This document shows, piece after piece, positions 1 to 6,378 of a stretch of DNA of 8,272 bases. The notes under the pieces were generated by a model. It was not told the DNA's origin. It was given only the letters and a program-made list of their open reading frames with translations, and searched no databases. Every line of letters starts with the position of its first letter. Position 1 is the first letter of the stretch. Made by a program: the position numbers and the translations under genes. The DNA comes from Chloroflexota bacterium (GTDB taxonomy: Bacteria > Chloroflexota > Anaerolineae > Fen-1058), in assembly GCA_016219235.1 (NCBI GenBank), contig JACRBO010000445.1:1-8272 (forward strand), written 5' to 3'.

Positions 1-872
1 GACAGCTTGATTTGATTCGCCGCCTCGCGCCCTTTTTCGCGCAGCACTTTCAGCAAGTCTTTGGCATACAGAATGCCGATGACGTTGTCGATGTTATCCT
101 GATAAACCGGCACACGCGAATGATTGTGCTTGATGATTACGTCCATCGCATCCATCAGCAGCGTTTCGGCGTCCAGCGCCACGATGTCCACCCGCGACAC
201 CATCACTTCGCGGGCCAGCGTCTCGCCGAACTCGAAGATCGAGTAGATCATCTCTTTCTCGTCTTCTTCCAGCATGCCGCTTTCTTCGCCCGCATCGACC
301 AGCGTTTTGATCTCTTCCTGGGTGACGATGGGCAGCCCGCGACGGCGTTGCCCGCCGAACGGTTTAGCCACCAGATTCGTCGCCCACACCAGGAAGCGCA
401 CCAGCGGTGAGGCCAGGCGGGCCAGCAGCGTAATCGGGCGAGCGACGGCCAGTGCGATGCGTTCGCTGTGCGCCAGCGCAATCGACTTGGGCGCGAGTTC
501 GCCGAAGATCAATGTCACGAGCGTCAGCAGGATTGTGATGATGCCGATTGCCAGGCCCTGGGCCGCCTGCGCAACAATCGGGATTGGCACGGCGGCCAGG
601 GTTGTCTCCAGACCGCCAGACAGGCTCACCGCAGCGGTGGCTGAGGCCAGAAAGCCCAGCAGCGTAACGCCGATCTGGACGGTCGCCAGAAAACGGTTGG
701 AATCATCGGCCAGCCGATAGAGCACTTCGGCGGTTTTGTTGCCGCTCTCGATGAGCTGTTTCAGGCGCAACTTGGGTACGCTGATCACGGCAATTTCTGA
801 CGCAGAGAAAAAAGCGTTCAGCACGACCAGCACAGCGAGGAACAGCAATTCAGCAGAAATGTGAGCGTCCAT
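1..872 (-). CDS. CNNM/CBS-domain membrane protein of the HlyC/CorC (hemolysin-like) family, C-terminus cut off by window edge
   Basis: Reading the minus strand from the ATG at 872 gives 290 open codons to the edge; there is no stop, so the C-terminus lies outside the window. The first ~170 residues form a DUF21/CNNM transmembrane domain with hydrophobic segments at about 8-30, 61-84, 95-126 and 138-166 and the conserved FGELAPKSIAL stretch at 123-133. A linker carrying the typical EEDEKEMIYSIFEFGET helix (about 202-218) leads into the first CBS repeat, with HSRVPVYQDNIDNVIGILYAKDLL at about 251-274 (shown here as one motif region). Family members are inner-membrane proteins implicated in Mg2+/Co2+ or Na+ transport; CBS pairs usually bind adenine nucleotides. 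The C-terminal CorC_HlyC domain would follow outside the window. The gene is last in a minus-strand unit, 52 nt after glmU. No Shine-Dalgarno is evident. The haemolysin name is historical and should not be read as toxin activity. Confidence 0.93.
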   Translation of the reverse strand, partial: MDAHISAELLFLAVLVVLNAFFSASEIAVISVPKLRLKQLIESGNKTAEVLYRLADDSNRFLATVQIGVTLLGFLASATAAVSLSGGLETTLAAVPIPIVAQAAQGLAIGIITILLTLVTLIFGELAPKSIALAHSERIALAVARPITLLARLASPLVRFLVWATNLVAKPFGGQRRRGLPIVTQEEIKTLVDAGEESGMLEEDEKEMIYSIFEFGETLAREVMVSRVDIVALDAETLLMDAMDVIIKHNHSRVPVYQDNIDNVIGILYAKDLLKVLREKGREAANQIKL

Positions 873-891
873 AAACGACTAATACGTACTC

Positions 892-922
892 CGTACTGCG
901 TAAGTGATGGTTACGCAGTACG
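892..922. repeat. Perfect 12-bp inverted repeat between glmU and the CNNM gene
   Basis: CGTACTGCGTAA (892-903) and TTACGCAGTACG (911-922) are exact reverse complements around a 7-nt loop. Further ACGTACT and GCATTAC fragments flank the arms, so the whole 875-930 stretch is low-complexity. It lies between the glmU stop and the next start codon. It could form an RNA hairpin in the operon transcript, but no T-run follows on either strand, so a simple Rho-independent terminator is not supported. It may be a repeat of the TACGCA type scattered through the genome. Confidence 0.7.
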
Positions 923-924
923 CA

Positions 925-2265
925 TTACTCATTATGCTTCGGTTTGGCCGGCACGCCATACACCAACTCGCCATCGGCCACGTCGTGCGTGACCACCGAG
1001 CCTGCGCCGGTCTTGGCGTGTTTGCCAATCTTCACGGGCGCGACGAGCATGGTATCGCTGCCGATGAACGTGCCTTCACCGATTTCGGTTTTGTGCTTCT
1101 TTTCGCCGTCGTAGTTGCACGTGATTGTGCCCGCGCCGATATTAACCTCAGCGCCGATGTTGGCGTTGCCCAGATAACTAAAGTGACCTTGCTTCGTGCC
1201 CGGCCCTAAGCGGCTGTCTTTTACTTCGGCAAAGTTGCCAATGTGCACGCCCGTGCTCAGATAAGCGCCTTTGCGCATATGCGAGAACGGCCCCATATCC
1301 ACGCGATCTTCCAGAACCGCGCCTTCCACCATCGACGCTACGATTTCACACTCGTTGCCGATAGTGGAATCATGAATGATCGTGTTCGGCCCGATCGAGC
1401 ATTCACGCCCGATGGTTGTCTGGCCGTACAAGTGCGTGTTGGGATAGACGATCGTATCCGCGCCGATGACGACACTCGCTTCGATGTACGTCGTCGCGGG
1501 ATCGATCAACGTCACGCCGTTGAGCATGTGACGCAGGTTAATGCGCTCGCGCATCAACTTTTCAGCCTGGGCCAACTGCCCCCGATCGTTGATGCCCAGC
1601 ACCTCGGTCTCTTCGCAGTCCGCGTTGGCAACTACCGCGCCTTCACGCGCCGCGATGTTCACCAGATCAGTCAGGTACAACTCGCCGTGCCCCGGTCGCG
1701 GTCGAAGCTGATCGAGATGCGAGAGTAGCCACGTCGTTTTGTAACAGAAAAATCCCGAGTTCACTTCGCCAAGCGCGCGTTGTTCAGGCGAGGCTTCTTT
1801 GTATTCGACAATATCGACGATGCGCTGCTGATCGTCGCGGACGATGCGCCCGTACAAAGCGGGATCGAGCGGGTGGAACGTAATCAGGCTCACGGCCGCG
1901 TCCGATTGGACATGCGCGGCAATCAGACGCTTCAGCGTTTCGGCAGTGATGAGCGGCGTATCGCCGTACAACACCACGACGAGTTCGCTGGTTGGATCGA
2001 TCTGATCGCGCGCGCAGAGTACCGCATGCCCTGTGCCCAATTGCGGTGATTGCAGCGCGTAACCGACCGACGCGCCGATGGCCTGCTTGACGTCATCTGC
2101 CCCGTGGCCGATGACCACGATCGGACGCAGGGAGCCGATCGAGTTGGCAACTTCGATCGCATACCGCACCATCGGCTGGCCCGCGATTTCGTGCACTACC
2201 TTGGGTCGCCTAGACTTCATCCGCGTGCCCTGGCCTGCGGCCAAAATCACGCATTGTGCTTTCAT
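925..2265 (-). CDS. glmU: Bifunctional UDP-N-acetylglucosamine pyrophosphorylase / glucosamine-1-phosphate N-acetyltransferase
   Basis: GlmU acetylates glucosamine-1-phosphate with acetyl-CoA and then couples it to UTP, giving UDP-GlcNAc for peptidoglycan and other envelope glycans; it works in the cytoplasm. From the ATG at 2265 the protein is 446 residues, close to the usual ~450. The N-terminal nucleotidyltransferase domain shows LAAGQGTRMKSRRPK at residues 8-22, YGDTPLI, and GELYLTDLVN. A left-handed beta-helix follows, with many I/V-G-x hexapeptides. It contains GHFSYLGNA around His361 (matching the catalytic His of the acetyltransferase) and NYDGEKKHKT from about 384. Stop is TAA at 925-927. 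An in-frame ATG at 2286 would add MSNEQVT, but those codons lie inside a tandem repeat, and family members begin just before the LAAGQGTRM motif, so I prefer 2265. Neither start has a clear Shine-Dalgarno. The gene follows the metallophosphoesterase by 31 nt (10 nt with the longer start), which implies co-transcription. Confidence 0.97.
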   Translation of the reverse strand: MKAQCVILAAGQGTRMKSRRPKVVHEIAGQPMVRYAIEVANSIGSLRPIVVIGHGADDVKQAIGASVGYALQSPQLGTGHAVLCARDQIDPTSELVVVLYGDTPLITAETLKRLIAAHVQSDAAVSLITFHPLDPALYGRIVRDDQQRIVDIVEYKEASPEQRALGEVNSGFFCYKTTWLLSHLDQLRPRPGHGELYLTDLVNIAAREGAVVANADCEETEVLGINDRGQLAQAEKLMRERINLRHMLNGVTLIDPATTYIEASVVIGADTIVYPNTHLYGQTTIGRECSIGPNTIIHDSTIGNECEIVASMVEGAVLEDRVDMGPFSHMRKGAYLSTGVHIGNFAEVKDSRLGPGTKQGHFSYLGNANIGAEVNIGAGTITCNYDGEKKHKTEIGEGTFIGSDTMLVAPVKIGKHAKTGAGSVVTHDVADGELVYGVPAKPKHNE

Positions 2266-2299
2266 TGTTACTTGTTCATTGCTCATTGTTCATTGCTCA
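2261..2299. repeat. Low-complexity tandem repeat (TTCATTGCTCATTG unit) at a gene junction
   Basis: A 14-nt unit TTCATTGCTCATTG at 2275-2288 is repeated for 11 nt at 2289-2299, preceded by a related TTTCATTGTTACTTG at 2261-2275. On the minus strand it reads as ATGAGCAATGAACA-like units. It includes the stop codon of the upstream phosphoesterase and both candidate start codons of glmU. Each unit supplies an ATG, so repeat copy number could change where glmU translation starts. Confidence 0.7.
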
Positions 2300-3028
2300 G
2301 TGTCCAATCGACAGTCGTTCAATCAAGCGCTCGGGCAATTTGAAGCGCCGCATGCGCGCCTGGGTTTCTTCAAAGGGATAACGCGCGCGCTTGAAAGTCC
2401 ACTCGTTCGTCTCGGTGTCGAGTAGCGCATAGCACGCATCGGGATCGCCGTCGCGGGGTTGGCCCACGCTGCCCGGGTTGATAATCCAGCGCCCGGTGTT
2501 GATCTTGATGTGCTCGTTCCAGTGCGGCGCCAGCTGGATACACATGCGCTCCAGCCCATTGGCGCGGAAGAAGGCCACCGGCCAGTGGGTATGGCCCACC
2601 AGACAGACGCGCGTCTTGAACATATTGAAGTTCTGCTCGGCGGCCAGCGGATCGAGAATGTATTCTTCGATGGGCTGGCTGGGACTGCCATGCGCCAGCG
2701 TGTAGTCGCCTTCGACCAGCAGCGACGGCAGCGACTCTAAAAACGCCTTGCTGTCAGGCATCAGCGCCAACTTGGTCCACGCCACGGCGGCGCGCGCTTC
2801 GCGATTGAAGTAGCCCAGGTCGAGCCTGCCGATGACGGCCCAATCGTGATTGCCGGCCAGCGTCGTCAGCGGAAACTCACGCAGCCGGGCGATGCATTCG
2901 TTGGGATCGGGACCGTAACCGGTGATGTCGCCCAGACACCAAATGTGGTCAAACGGAGCGGCGTCGGCCAACACGGCGTTCAGTGCCGGCAGATTGGAGT
3001 GCACATCGGAGATGACGAGATAACGCAT
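2297..3028 (-). CDS. Calcineurin-like metallophosphoesterase (YfcE/MJ0936-like)
   Basis: A 243-residue protein with the complete metal-binding motif set of the metallophosphoesterase superfamily: SDVHSN with Asp8 and His10, LGDITGYGPDP with Asp34, AGNHD with Asn60 and His61, LAHGSP with His113, and LVGHTH with His146 and His148. A PGSVGQPRDGDPDACYALLD segment near residue 190 is characteristic of the small bacterial phosphodiesterase branch. The family hydrolyses phosphomonoesters or phosphodiesters using two metal ions; the physiological substrate cannot be told from sequence. No signal peptide or membrane segment is seen, so a cytoplasmic location is likely. The ATG at 3028 sits immediately before the first beta strand, as in relatives. 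It is the first gene of the minus-strand unit leading to glmU and the CNNM protein; linkage to cell-wall precursor synthesis is suggested only by position. Confidence 0.93.
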   Translation of the reverse strand: MRYLVISDVHSNLPALNAVLADAAPFDHIWCLGDITGYGPDPNECIARLREFPLTTLAGNHDWAVIGRLDLGYFNREARAAVAWTKLALMPDSKAFLESLPSLLVEGDYTLAHGSPSQPIEEYILDPLAAEQNFNMFKTRVCLVGHTHWPVAFFRANGLERMCIQLAPHWNEHIKINTGRWIINPGSVGQPRDGDPDACYALLDTETNEWTFKRARYPFEETQARMRRFKLPERLIERLSIGH

Positions 3029-3064
3029 GATAGGTTGATAGTGGGCCTTTACTCGAATTGAAAA

Positions 3065-3093
3065 AGTGTAACACGATTCAACGGGTTTGACTA
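3065..3093 (-). promoter_or_regulatory. Candidate sigma70-type promoter for the metallophosphoesterase-glmU unit
   Basis: On the minus strand TAGTCA (3088-3093) and TACACT (3065-3070) are separated by 17 nt and sit about 37-65 nt upstream of the start at 3028. Each hexamer matches four of six bases of the -35/-10 consensus. Position and spacing are right, but the match is moderate and the -35 overlaps a repeated GTTTGAC motif. Confidence 0.3.
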
Positions 3094-3197
3094 CCCCGCT
3101 GTCGAGCCGCTCCGGCTCTCACAAAGTCGCTCACGCCGTGTCCGCGAAGCGGCGGCGCTGTGAGAAAATTCAGCGGGACTTTGGAAAAGCCCTGCCA

Positions 3198-3232
3198 TCG
3201 GCCGTTTGACTTAGATCGCTCGGCGGTTTGAC
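3198..3232. repeat. Paired 13-nt direct repeats, 22-nt period, upstream of the receiver-like gene
   Basis: TCGGCCGTTTGAC (3198-3210) and TCGGCGGTTTGAC (3220-3232) differ at one base and start 22 nt apart, about two helical turns. A third GTTTGAC core lies at 3085-3091; that copy and the last are both followed closely by TACCCCG. The pair lies in the 324-nt gap between divergent genes (3029-3352), which otherwise holds no convincing gene. The arrangement suits a tandem binding site for a regulator, but this is inferred from spacing only. Confidence 0.4.
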
Positions 3233-3352
3233 GTACCCCGTTCGCTGCCGCGATTGTCCTCTTTCTCCGATCGAATTTCCCTCCGCCCGACGATGTGAGC
3301 GCGCCTGAGGCACGGTAAGATGTTGATACGTTGACTGAGGCCCGCATCACTC

Positions 3353-3742
3353 ATGAATCCATCTACCCTGGCGTTGATTGCCGCCCCGCCTGATTCGCTG
3401 CGCTACAGCCTGCGCGCCCTGCTGGCCCGGCTGCCGCAGATCGATGAGGTGCGCGCGGTGGACGACACTCGATCGCTCCTGGCGACCCTGCCGGAGTTGC
3501 TGCCACGGCTGATCGTGCTGGATGTCAACTTGCTGCGCGATGAGGCCGGGCCGGTACTGGATCTGACTAAGGCGGCTGCGCCGCACGCCTGCATTGTCGT
3601 GCTGGTCGATCGAACCGATCAGCAGCAGGCCTTGCAGGCGACACCCGCCGATCGGGTTTTGTTGAAGGGCTATCCGGCCGCGGATTTATTCGCCACACTC
3701 ACCCGGCTGCTCACACCGGATGATTCAAGTATCGACTCGTGA
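3353..3742 (+). CDS. Stand-alone, degenerate response-regulator receiver domain protein
   Basis: A 129-residue protein with the alternating beta/alpha pattern of a CheY-like receiver and no output domain. LIVLDVNLLRDEAGPVLDL (about residues 53-71) matches the phospho-acceptor strand and loop, and VLLKGYPAADLFATLTRLL near the C-terminus matches the conserved Lys region, in the style of NarL/LuxR-family receivers. The acidic pair expected after strand 1 is replaced by uncharged residues (ALIAAPPDS), and the Ser/Thr expected at the end of strand 4 appears to be Val (IVVLVDRTD). Such a domain may not be phosphorylated normally and may act by protein contact instead. Its TGA stop overlaps a GTG (3739-3741) in frame with the next gene, so it is likely co-translated with the hydrolase. 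A weak GAGG lies 12 nt before the ATG. Assignment rests on fold pattern and motifs, so it is moderately sure. Confidence 0.68.
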   Translation: MNPSTLALIAAPPDSLRYSLRALLARLPQIDEVRAVDDTRSLLATLPELLPRLIVLDVNLLRDEAGPVLDLTKAAAPHACIVVLVDRTDQQQALQATPADRVLLKGYPAADLFATLTRLLTPDDSSIDS

Positions 3743-3762
3743 TATTGGAAGAAAGTCGTGCC

Positions 3763-4668
3763 ATGCACAACCAACTGGCTGTCGAACGCTATTTTCAACA
3801 TACGCCGCCTGCCGCCGTCGACGAACTCTTGAAGTTCCGGGACGCTCATCCACTTCGGCAAACTACGGTGCGCGGCGTGCGGTGGAGCTATCTCGTGGCC
3901 GGACGCGGCCCTGCTGCGCTGCTCATTCTGCCTGGCTTGCTGGGTTTCGGGGAGATGTCGTTCCAGCATATTCAGGCGTTTGAGAGCAACTATCGCGTCG
4001 TCGCGCCGAATTATCCGTTTGAGATCACGACCCTGCGTGAATTGGTGGACGGCCTTGCGGCTTTGCTCGACGCGGAAGGCATCGAACGGGTGCACGTGCT
4101 GGGCGGATCATACGGCGGCATGGTGGCGCAGTGGCTGGTGCGGCGTTATCCGCAGCGAGTGGTGTCGCTGGTGCTATCGCACACCGGGGGGCCGAAGTCC
4201 GATCGGGCGGCTACCAACCGCCGCGTGATTGCCCTGCTGCGACTGCTGCCGATGAGCGTGTTCCGTTTCATGCTCCAGGGTGCGACTCGCAAATCGCTAA
4301 AGGCTGCGCCAGATCAGATTCCGTTCTGGGAGGCGTATTCCAACGAGATGATCGCGCGCGTGAGCAAAGCCGATTTGATCGGCCGGTATCACGCCGCTGC
4401 CGATTTTGATGAACAGTCGACCCTTACACCTGACGATCTAGAAGATTGACCGGGGCGGTGCCTGATTCTGGAAGGCGACAACGATCCGATCGTGGAAGCG
4501 CCGGCGCGCGCCGCGCTGAAAGCCCTGCATCCGCAAGCCCGCGTGCATACGTTTCACGGGTCGGGTCACGTGGCGTCGATTGCGAAACTGAACGAGTACG
4601 TGGCCGTGATCGCCGGCTTTTTGCGGGCGGCTGCGCAGGCGAACGAGATCATACCGGGCACGGATTGA
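3763..4668 (+). pseudogene. Alpha/beta hydrolase interrupted by one in-frame TGA (4447-4449)
   Basis: From the ATG at 3763 (preceded by GGAAGAAAG, a reasonable ribosome site) one frame runs 301 codons to the TGA at 4666-4668, broken only by a TGA at codon 229. Before it lies a typical alpha/beta-hydrolase core: LLILPGLLGFGEMSFQ for the oxyanion region and the nucleophile elbow GGSYGG with Ser116. After it, in the same frame, come LILEGDNDP with the likely catalytic Asp241 and GSGHVASI with His269, then a normal C-terminal helix. The local context DLED-stop-PGRCLILEGD suggests a Trp codon (TGG) changed to TGA. The 228-residue product would lack two of the three catalytic residues. A longer start at GTG 3739 overlaps the preceding stop. 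The ECF sigma gene starts 8 nt after the true end. Alternatives are sequencing error or stop-codon readthrough. Substrate is unknown. Confidence 0.85.
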
Positions 4669-4676
4669 GGTGGGCG

Positions 4677-5318
4677 ATGACCTATGCGATAAGTCAGTCT
4701 CTGTTCAAGAATGAATCGGCCGCGCTGTGCGCCCCGGCCGATGAAGCGGGCTTCATCCAGACGGCCCGCCGCGGCGATCTGGATGCGTTCAACTCACTGG
4801 TACTGCTGCATCAAGATCGCGTCTACAACCTGGCGTATCGCATTCTGGGCGATGAGGCCGCGGCGGCCGATGCGACGCAGGAAGCCTTCATTCTGGCCTA
4901 TCGACACATCCGCCACTTTCACACCGGTTTCTTCTTTGCGTGGCTGTATCGCATCGTGTCCAACGTGTGCTATGACGCGCTCCGCTATCAGAAGCGGCGG
5001 CCGGCAGTGCCGTTTACGCGGCTGACCAGAGCCGACGATGAGCGCGAGTTCGATCTGCCCGCCACCGATGACAGCCCGGAGACGGTGGTCCAGCGTCACG
5101 AACTGGCCGATCTGCTGCAACAACACATCGCCGCGCTGCCCGCCGATCAACGCATCGCGCTGGTGTTGAGCGATGTGCAGGGCCTGAGCTACAAAGAAAT
5201 CGCCGACGTGACCCGCAGCAATCTGGGCACGGTGAAGTCGCGCTTGAATCGGGCGCGATCCAGAATGCGCCAGAGCTTAAGCCGTGAGGAGAGCTACTTT
5301 GGGGGTTGGCCGGGCTGA
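4677..5318 (+). CDS. ECF-family RNA polymerase sigma factor (sigma-24/RpoE-like)
   Basis: A 213-residue sigma factor. Region 2 spans about residues 25-108 (ARRGDLDAFNSLVLLHQDRVYNLAYRILG..., then DATQEAFILAYRHI and WLYRIVSNVCYDALRYQKRR, which cover core binding and -10 recognition). Region 4 spans about 140-200 (LPADQRIALVLSDVQGLSYKEIADV with the HTH continuing through GTVKSRLNRARSRMRQSL). No region 1.1 or 3 is present, as usual for ECF factors, and the linker is acidic. The ATG at 4677 is chosen because GAGGTG lies 4 nt upstream and family homology begins just after it; the frame is open upstream to 4446, but that part is an out-of-frame reading of the hydrolase gene. It sits 8 nt after the hydrolase, so the three genes probably form one unit. 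ECF factors are commonly followed by a zinc-finger anti-sigma gene; none is seen here. The short C-terminal tail (SREESYFGGWPG) is of unknown role. Confidence 0.93.
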   Translation: MTYAISQSLFKNESAALCAPADEAGFIQTARRGDLDAFNSLVLLHQDRVYNLAYRILGDEAAAADATQEAFILAYRHIRHFHTGFFFAWLYRIVSNVCYDALRYQKRRPAVPFTRLTRADDEREFDLPATDDSPETVVQRHELADLLQQHIAALPADQRIALVLSDVQGLSYKEIADVTRSNLGTVKSRLNRARSRMRQSLSREESYFGGWPG

Positions 5319-5488
5319 ACGATCGATCGCGCCGCATCCGGCGGCACGCCGTGTCGGGCGCTGCCTGCGGAAGAAGTGCGTTGCCTGCCGATCTCAGCCC
5401 CAGTCTGCAAAGTATTCGTCGAGTGCGCGTCCGATTTTGTCCGTTTGTCCGATTCAGAGTCCGTTGTCGGCTCGCTGCACGCCGGGTT

Positions 5489-5520
5489 GGGCCGCCTTGC
5501 TTTCATCCCACTAGATCGTT
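5489..5520. repeat. Left copy of an imperfect direct repeat flanking the peptidase gene
   Basis: GGGCCGCC (5489-5496) and ACTAGATCGTT (5510-5520) form a two-part motif that recurs as GGGCCGCC (6259-6266) plus ACTAGATTGTT (6276-6286). The first part is identical and the second matches 10 of 11; the spacers are 13 and 9 nt. This copy overlaps the last codons of the peptidase gene. It could mark an insertion or recombination junction, or be coincidence. Confidence 0.4.
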
Positions 5521-6237
5521 CTTTGCCAAATGATTACGAAGCGTGCCGTTTAGGAGATTGTAGTGCAGGTCAAGTAATGCTGATGATTGAATTGCTACGC
5601 CGAGTTGAAGCGATTCGTATCTTTCCACAATAGTTTCACGATGCCCATCTGCTAATACTTCCTTATCACTAAAGATCAACATTTGTGTTGCTCGGTTTCC
5701 AATTACCAAACCGGCCACGCTCTTTCCTCGCCCTGATGTAAGCAACGGAGCTCCTGACAAACCGCGAAAGACTTGAAATGAAAGCTCGTAGATTCTAGGC
5801 TTCGCCTTTAGTCCATAGAATGTCTGCTCTGATACGACATGACCGGCAAAGGCCCTGATGTTCAGTTGGGTATGTTCCACATCTAGCGCGTATGGATACC
5901 CAATGGATTGAACCTCGTACAACATTGGAAGTGATGTGGGGTTCCATTGCATTGACCTGAAACTAGGTACCTCGGCCCTGAATACTCCAACGTCATATTC
6001 CTCAAGAAGCTCAGATTCTATGAAGGGTGAACCATGCCAAGTACCTTCATATGGGAAACCGATTCCGGCCCATTCGCACTCAAGTGCTGCCTGAATAACG
6101 TGCCCAGCAGTTAAGAAATACCCTTCTCCTATCGAGAAAGCGGTTCCAAACACTTTGCGGATAAGCATCGACTCCTCTTCCGTGCGTCTATCAATGCTGC
6201 CACCAGTTACTGGAAAGATATGCTCGTAAGAATCCAT
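5503..6237 (-). CDS. Trypsin-like serine peptidase (S1/chymotrypsin fold), likely acquired
   Basis: A 244-residue protein with a recognisable Ser-protease triad: FLTAGHVI with His46, EEYDVGVFRAE with Asp82, and FRGLSGAPLL with Ser161 in a GxSGxP motif. VFGTAFSIGEGYF precedes the His as in DegP- and trypsin-like peptidases. There is no PDZ domain, no clear signal peptide and no membrane segment, so a cytoplasmic single-domain protease is suggested. An alternative start at Met24 (6168) has GGAAGAGGAG just upstream, though the spacing is short, so the N-terminus is uncertain. Codon use and base composition differ from both flanks: the line 5641-5700 has 24 G+C of 60, against 34 of 60 at 4801-4860. 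It is convergent with the sigma gene and has no partner gene. Lone proteases of this type occur in accessory and defence contexts; a defence role here is only a guess. Confidence 0.85.
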   Translation of the reverse strand: MDSYEHIFPVTGGSIDRRTEEESMLIRKVFGTAFSIGEGYFLTAGHVIQAALECEWAGIGFPYEGTWHGSPFIESELLEEYDVGVFRAEVPSFRSMQWNPTSLPMLYEVQSIGYPYALDVEHTQLNIRAFAGHVVSEQTFYGLKAKPRIYELSFQVFRGLSGAPLLTSGRGKSVAGLVIGNRATQMLIFSDKEVLADGHRETIVERYESLQLGVAIQSSALLDLHYNLLNGTLRNHLAKNDLVG

Positions 6238-6258
6238 AGCGACATGAATGTGCTGATG

Positions 6259-6286
6259 GGGCCGCCCAACTACGAACTAGATTGTT
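6259..6286. repeat. Right copy of the direct repeat flanking the peptidase gene
   Basis: GGGCCGCC (6259-6266) followed after 9 nt by ACTAGATTGTT (6276-6286), matching the two-part motif at 5489-5520. It lies in the 5' untranslated region of the peptidase gene. The pair would bracket a segment of about 770 bp containing the whole coding region. Confidence 0.4.
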
Positions 6287-6307
6287 GGTCGCAGTGTAAT
6301 AGCCTAT

Positions 6308-6378
6308 AGATTGCAATCTGCAAGAATCTTGTAAAATTCATGACACTTGCAGTCTAATCCGCAAACTTGCGGTCTGAT
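6308..6378. promoter_or_regulatory. Cluster of CTTGCAGTCT-like motifs and a 12-bp palindrome upstream of the peptidase gene
   Basis: ACTTGCAGTCTAAT (6345-6358) and ACTTGCGGTCTGAT (6365-6378) are direct repeats with two mismatches, starting 20 nt apart. AGATTGCAATCT (6308-6319) is a perfect palindrome; read with the bases after it, the complement contains CTTGCAGATTG, an inverted relative of the same motif. The cluster lies 70-140 nt upstream of the peptidase start in AT-rich DNA, where a promoter and operators would be expected. I see no clean -35/-10 pair. The rest of the 6238-6536 gap holds no convincing gene. Confidence 0.45.

Noticed and set aside
3078..3350. Minus-strand 90-residue open frame in the divergent intergenic region
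   Set aside because: Composition is random-looking, no motif is present, and it covers promoter-like and repeated DNA.
4447..4449. Selenocysteine or genome-wide TGA=Trp recoding at the hydrolase stop
   Set aside because: Neighbouring genes use TGA as a normal stop, the context predicts Trp rather than Sec, and I see no obvious SECIS-like stem directly after the codon.
4446..4676. N-terminal extension of the sigma factor frame
   Set aside because: The extension starts at TTG, overlaps the in-frame tail of the hydrolase in another frame, and reads as Arg/Gly/Ser-rich sequence; the ATG at 4677 has a ribosome site.
5284..5633. Short frames on both strands between the sigma and peptidase genes
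   Set aside because: They are shadows of the gene ends; a CxxxxCxxC-like stretch in one frame does not fit the anti-sigma zinc-finger pattern.
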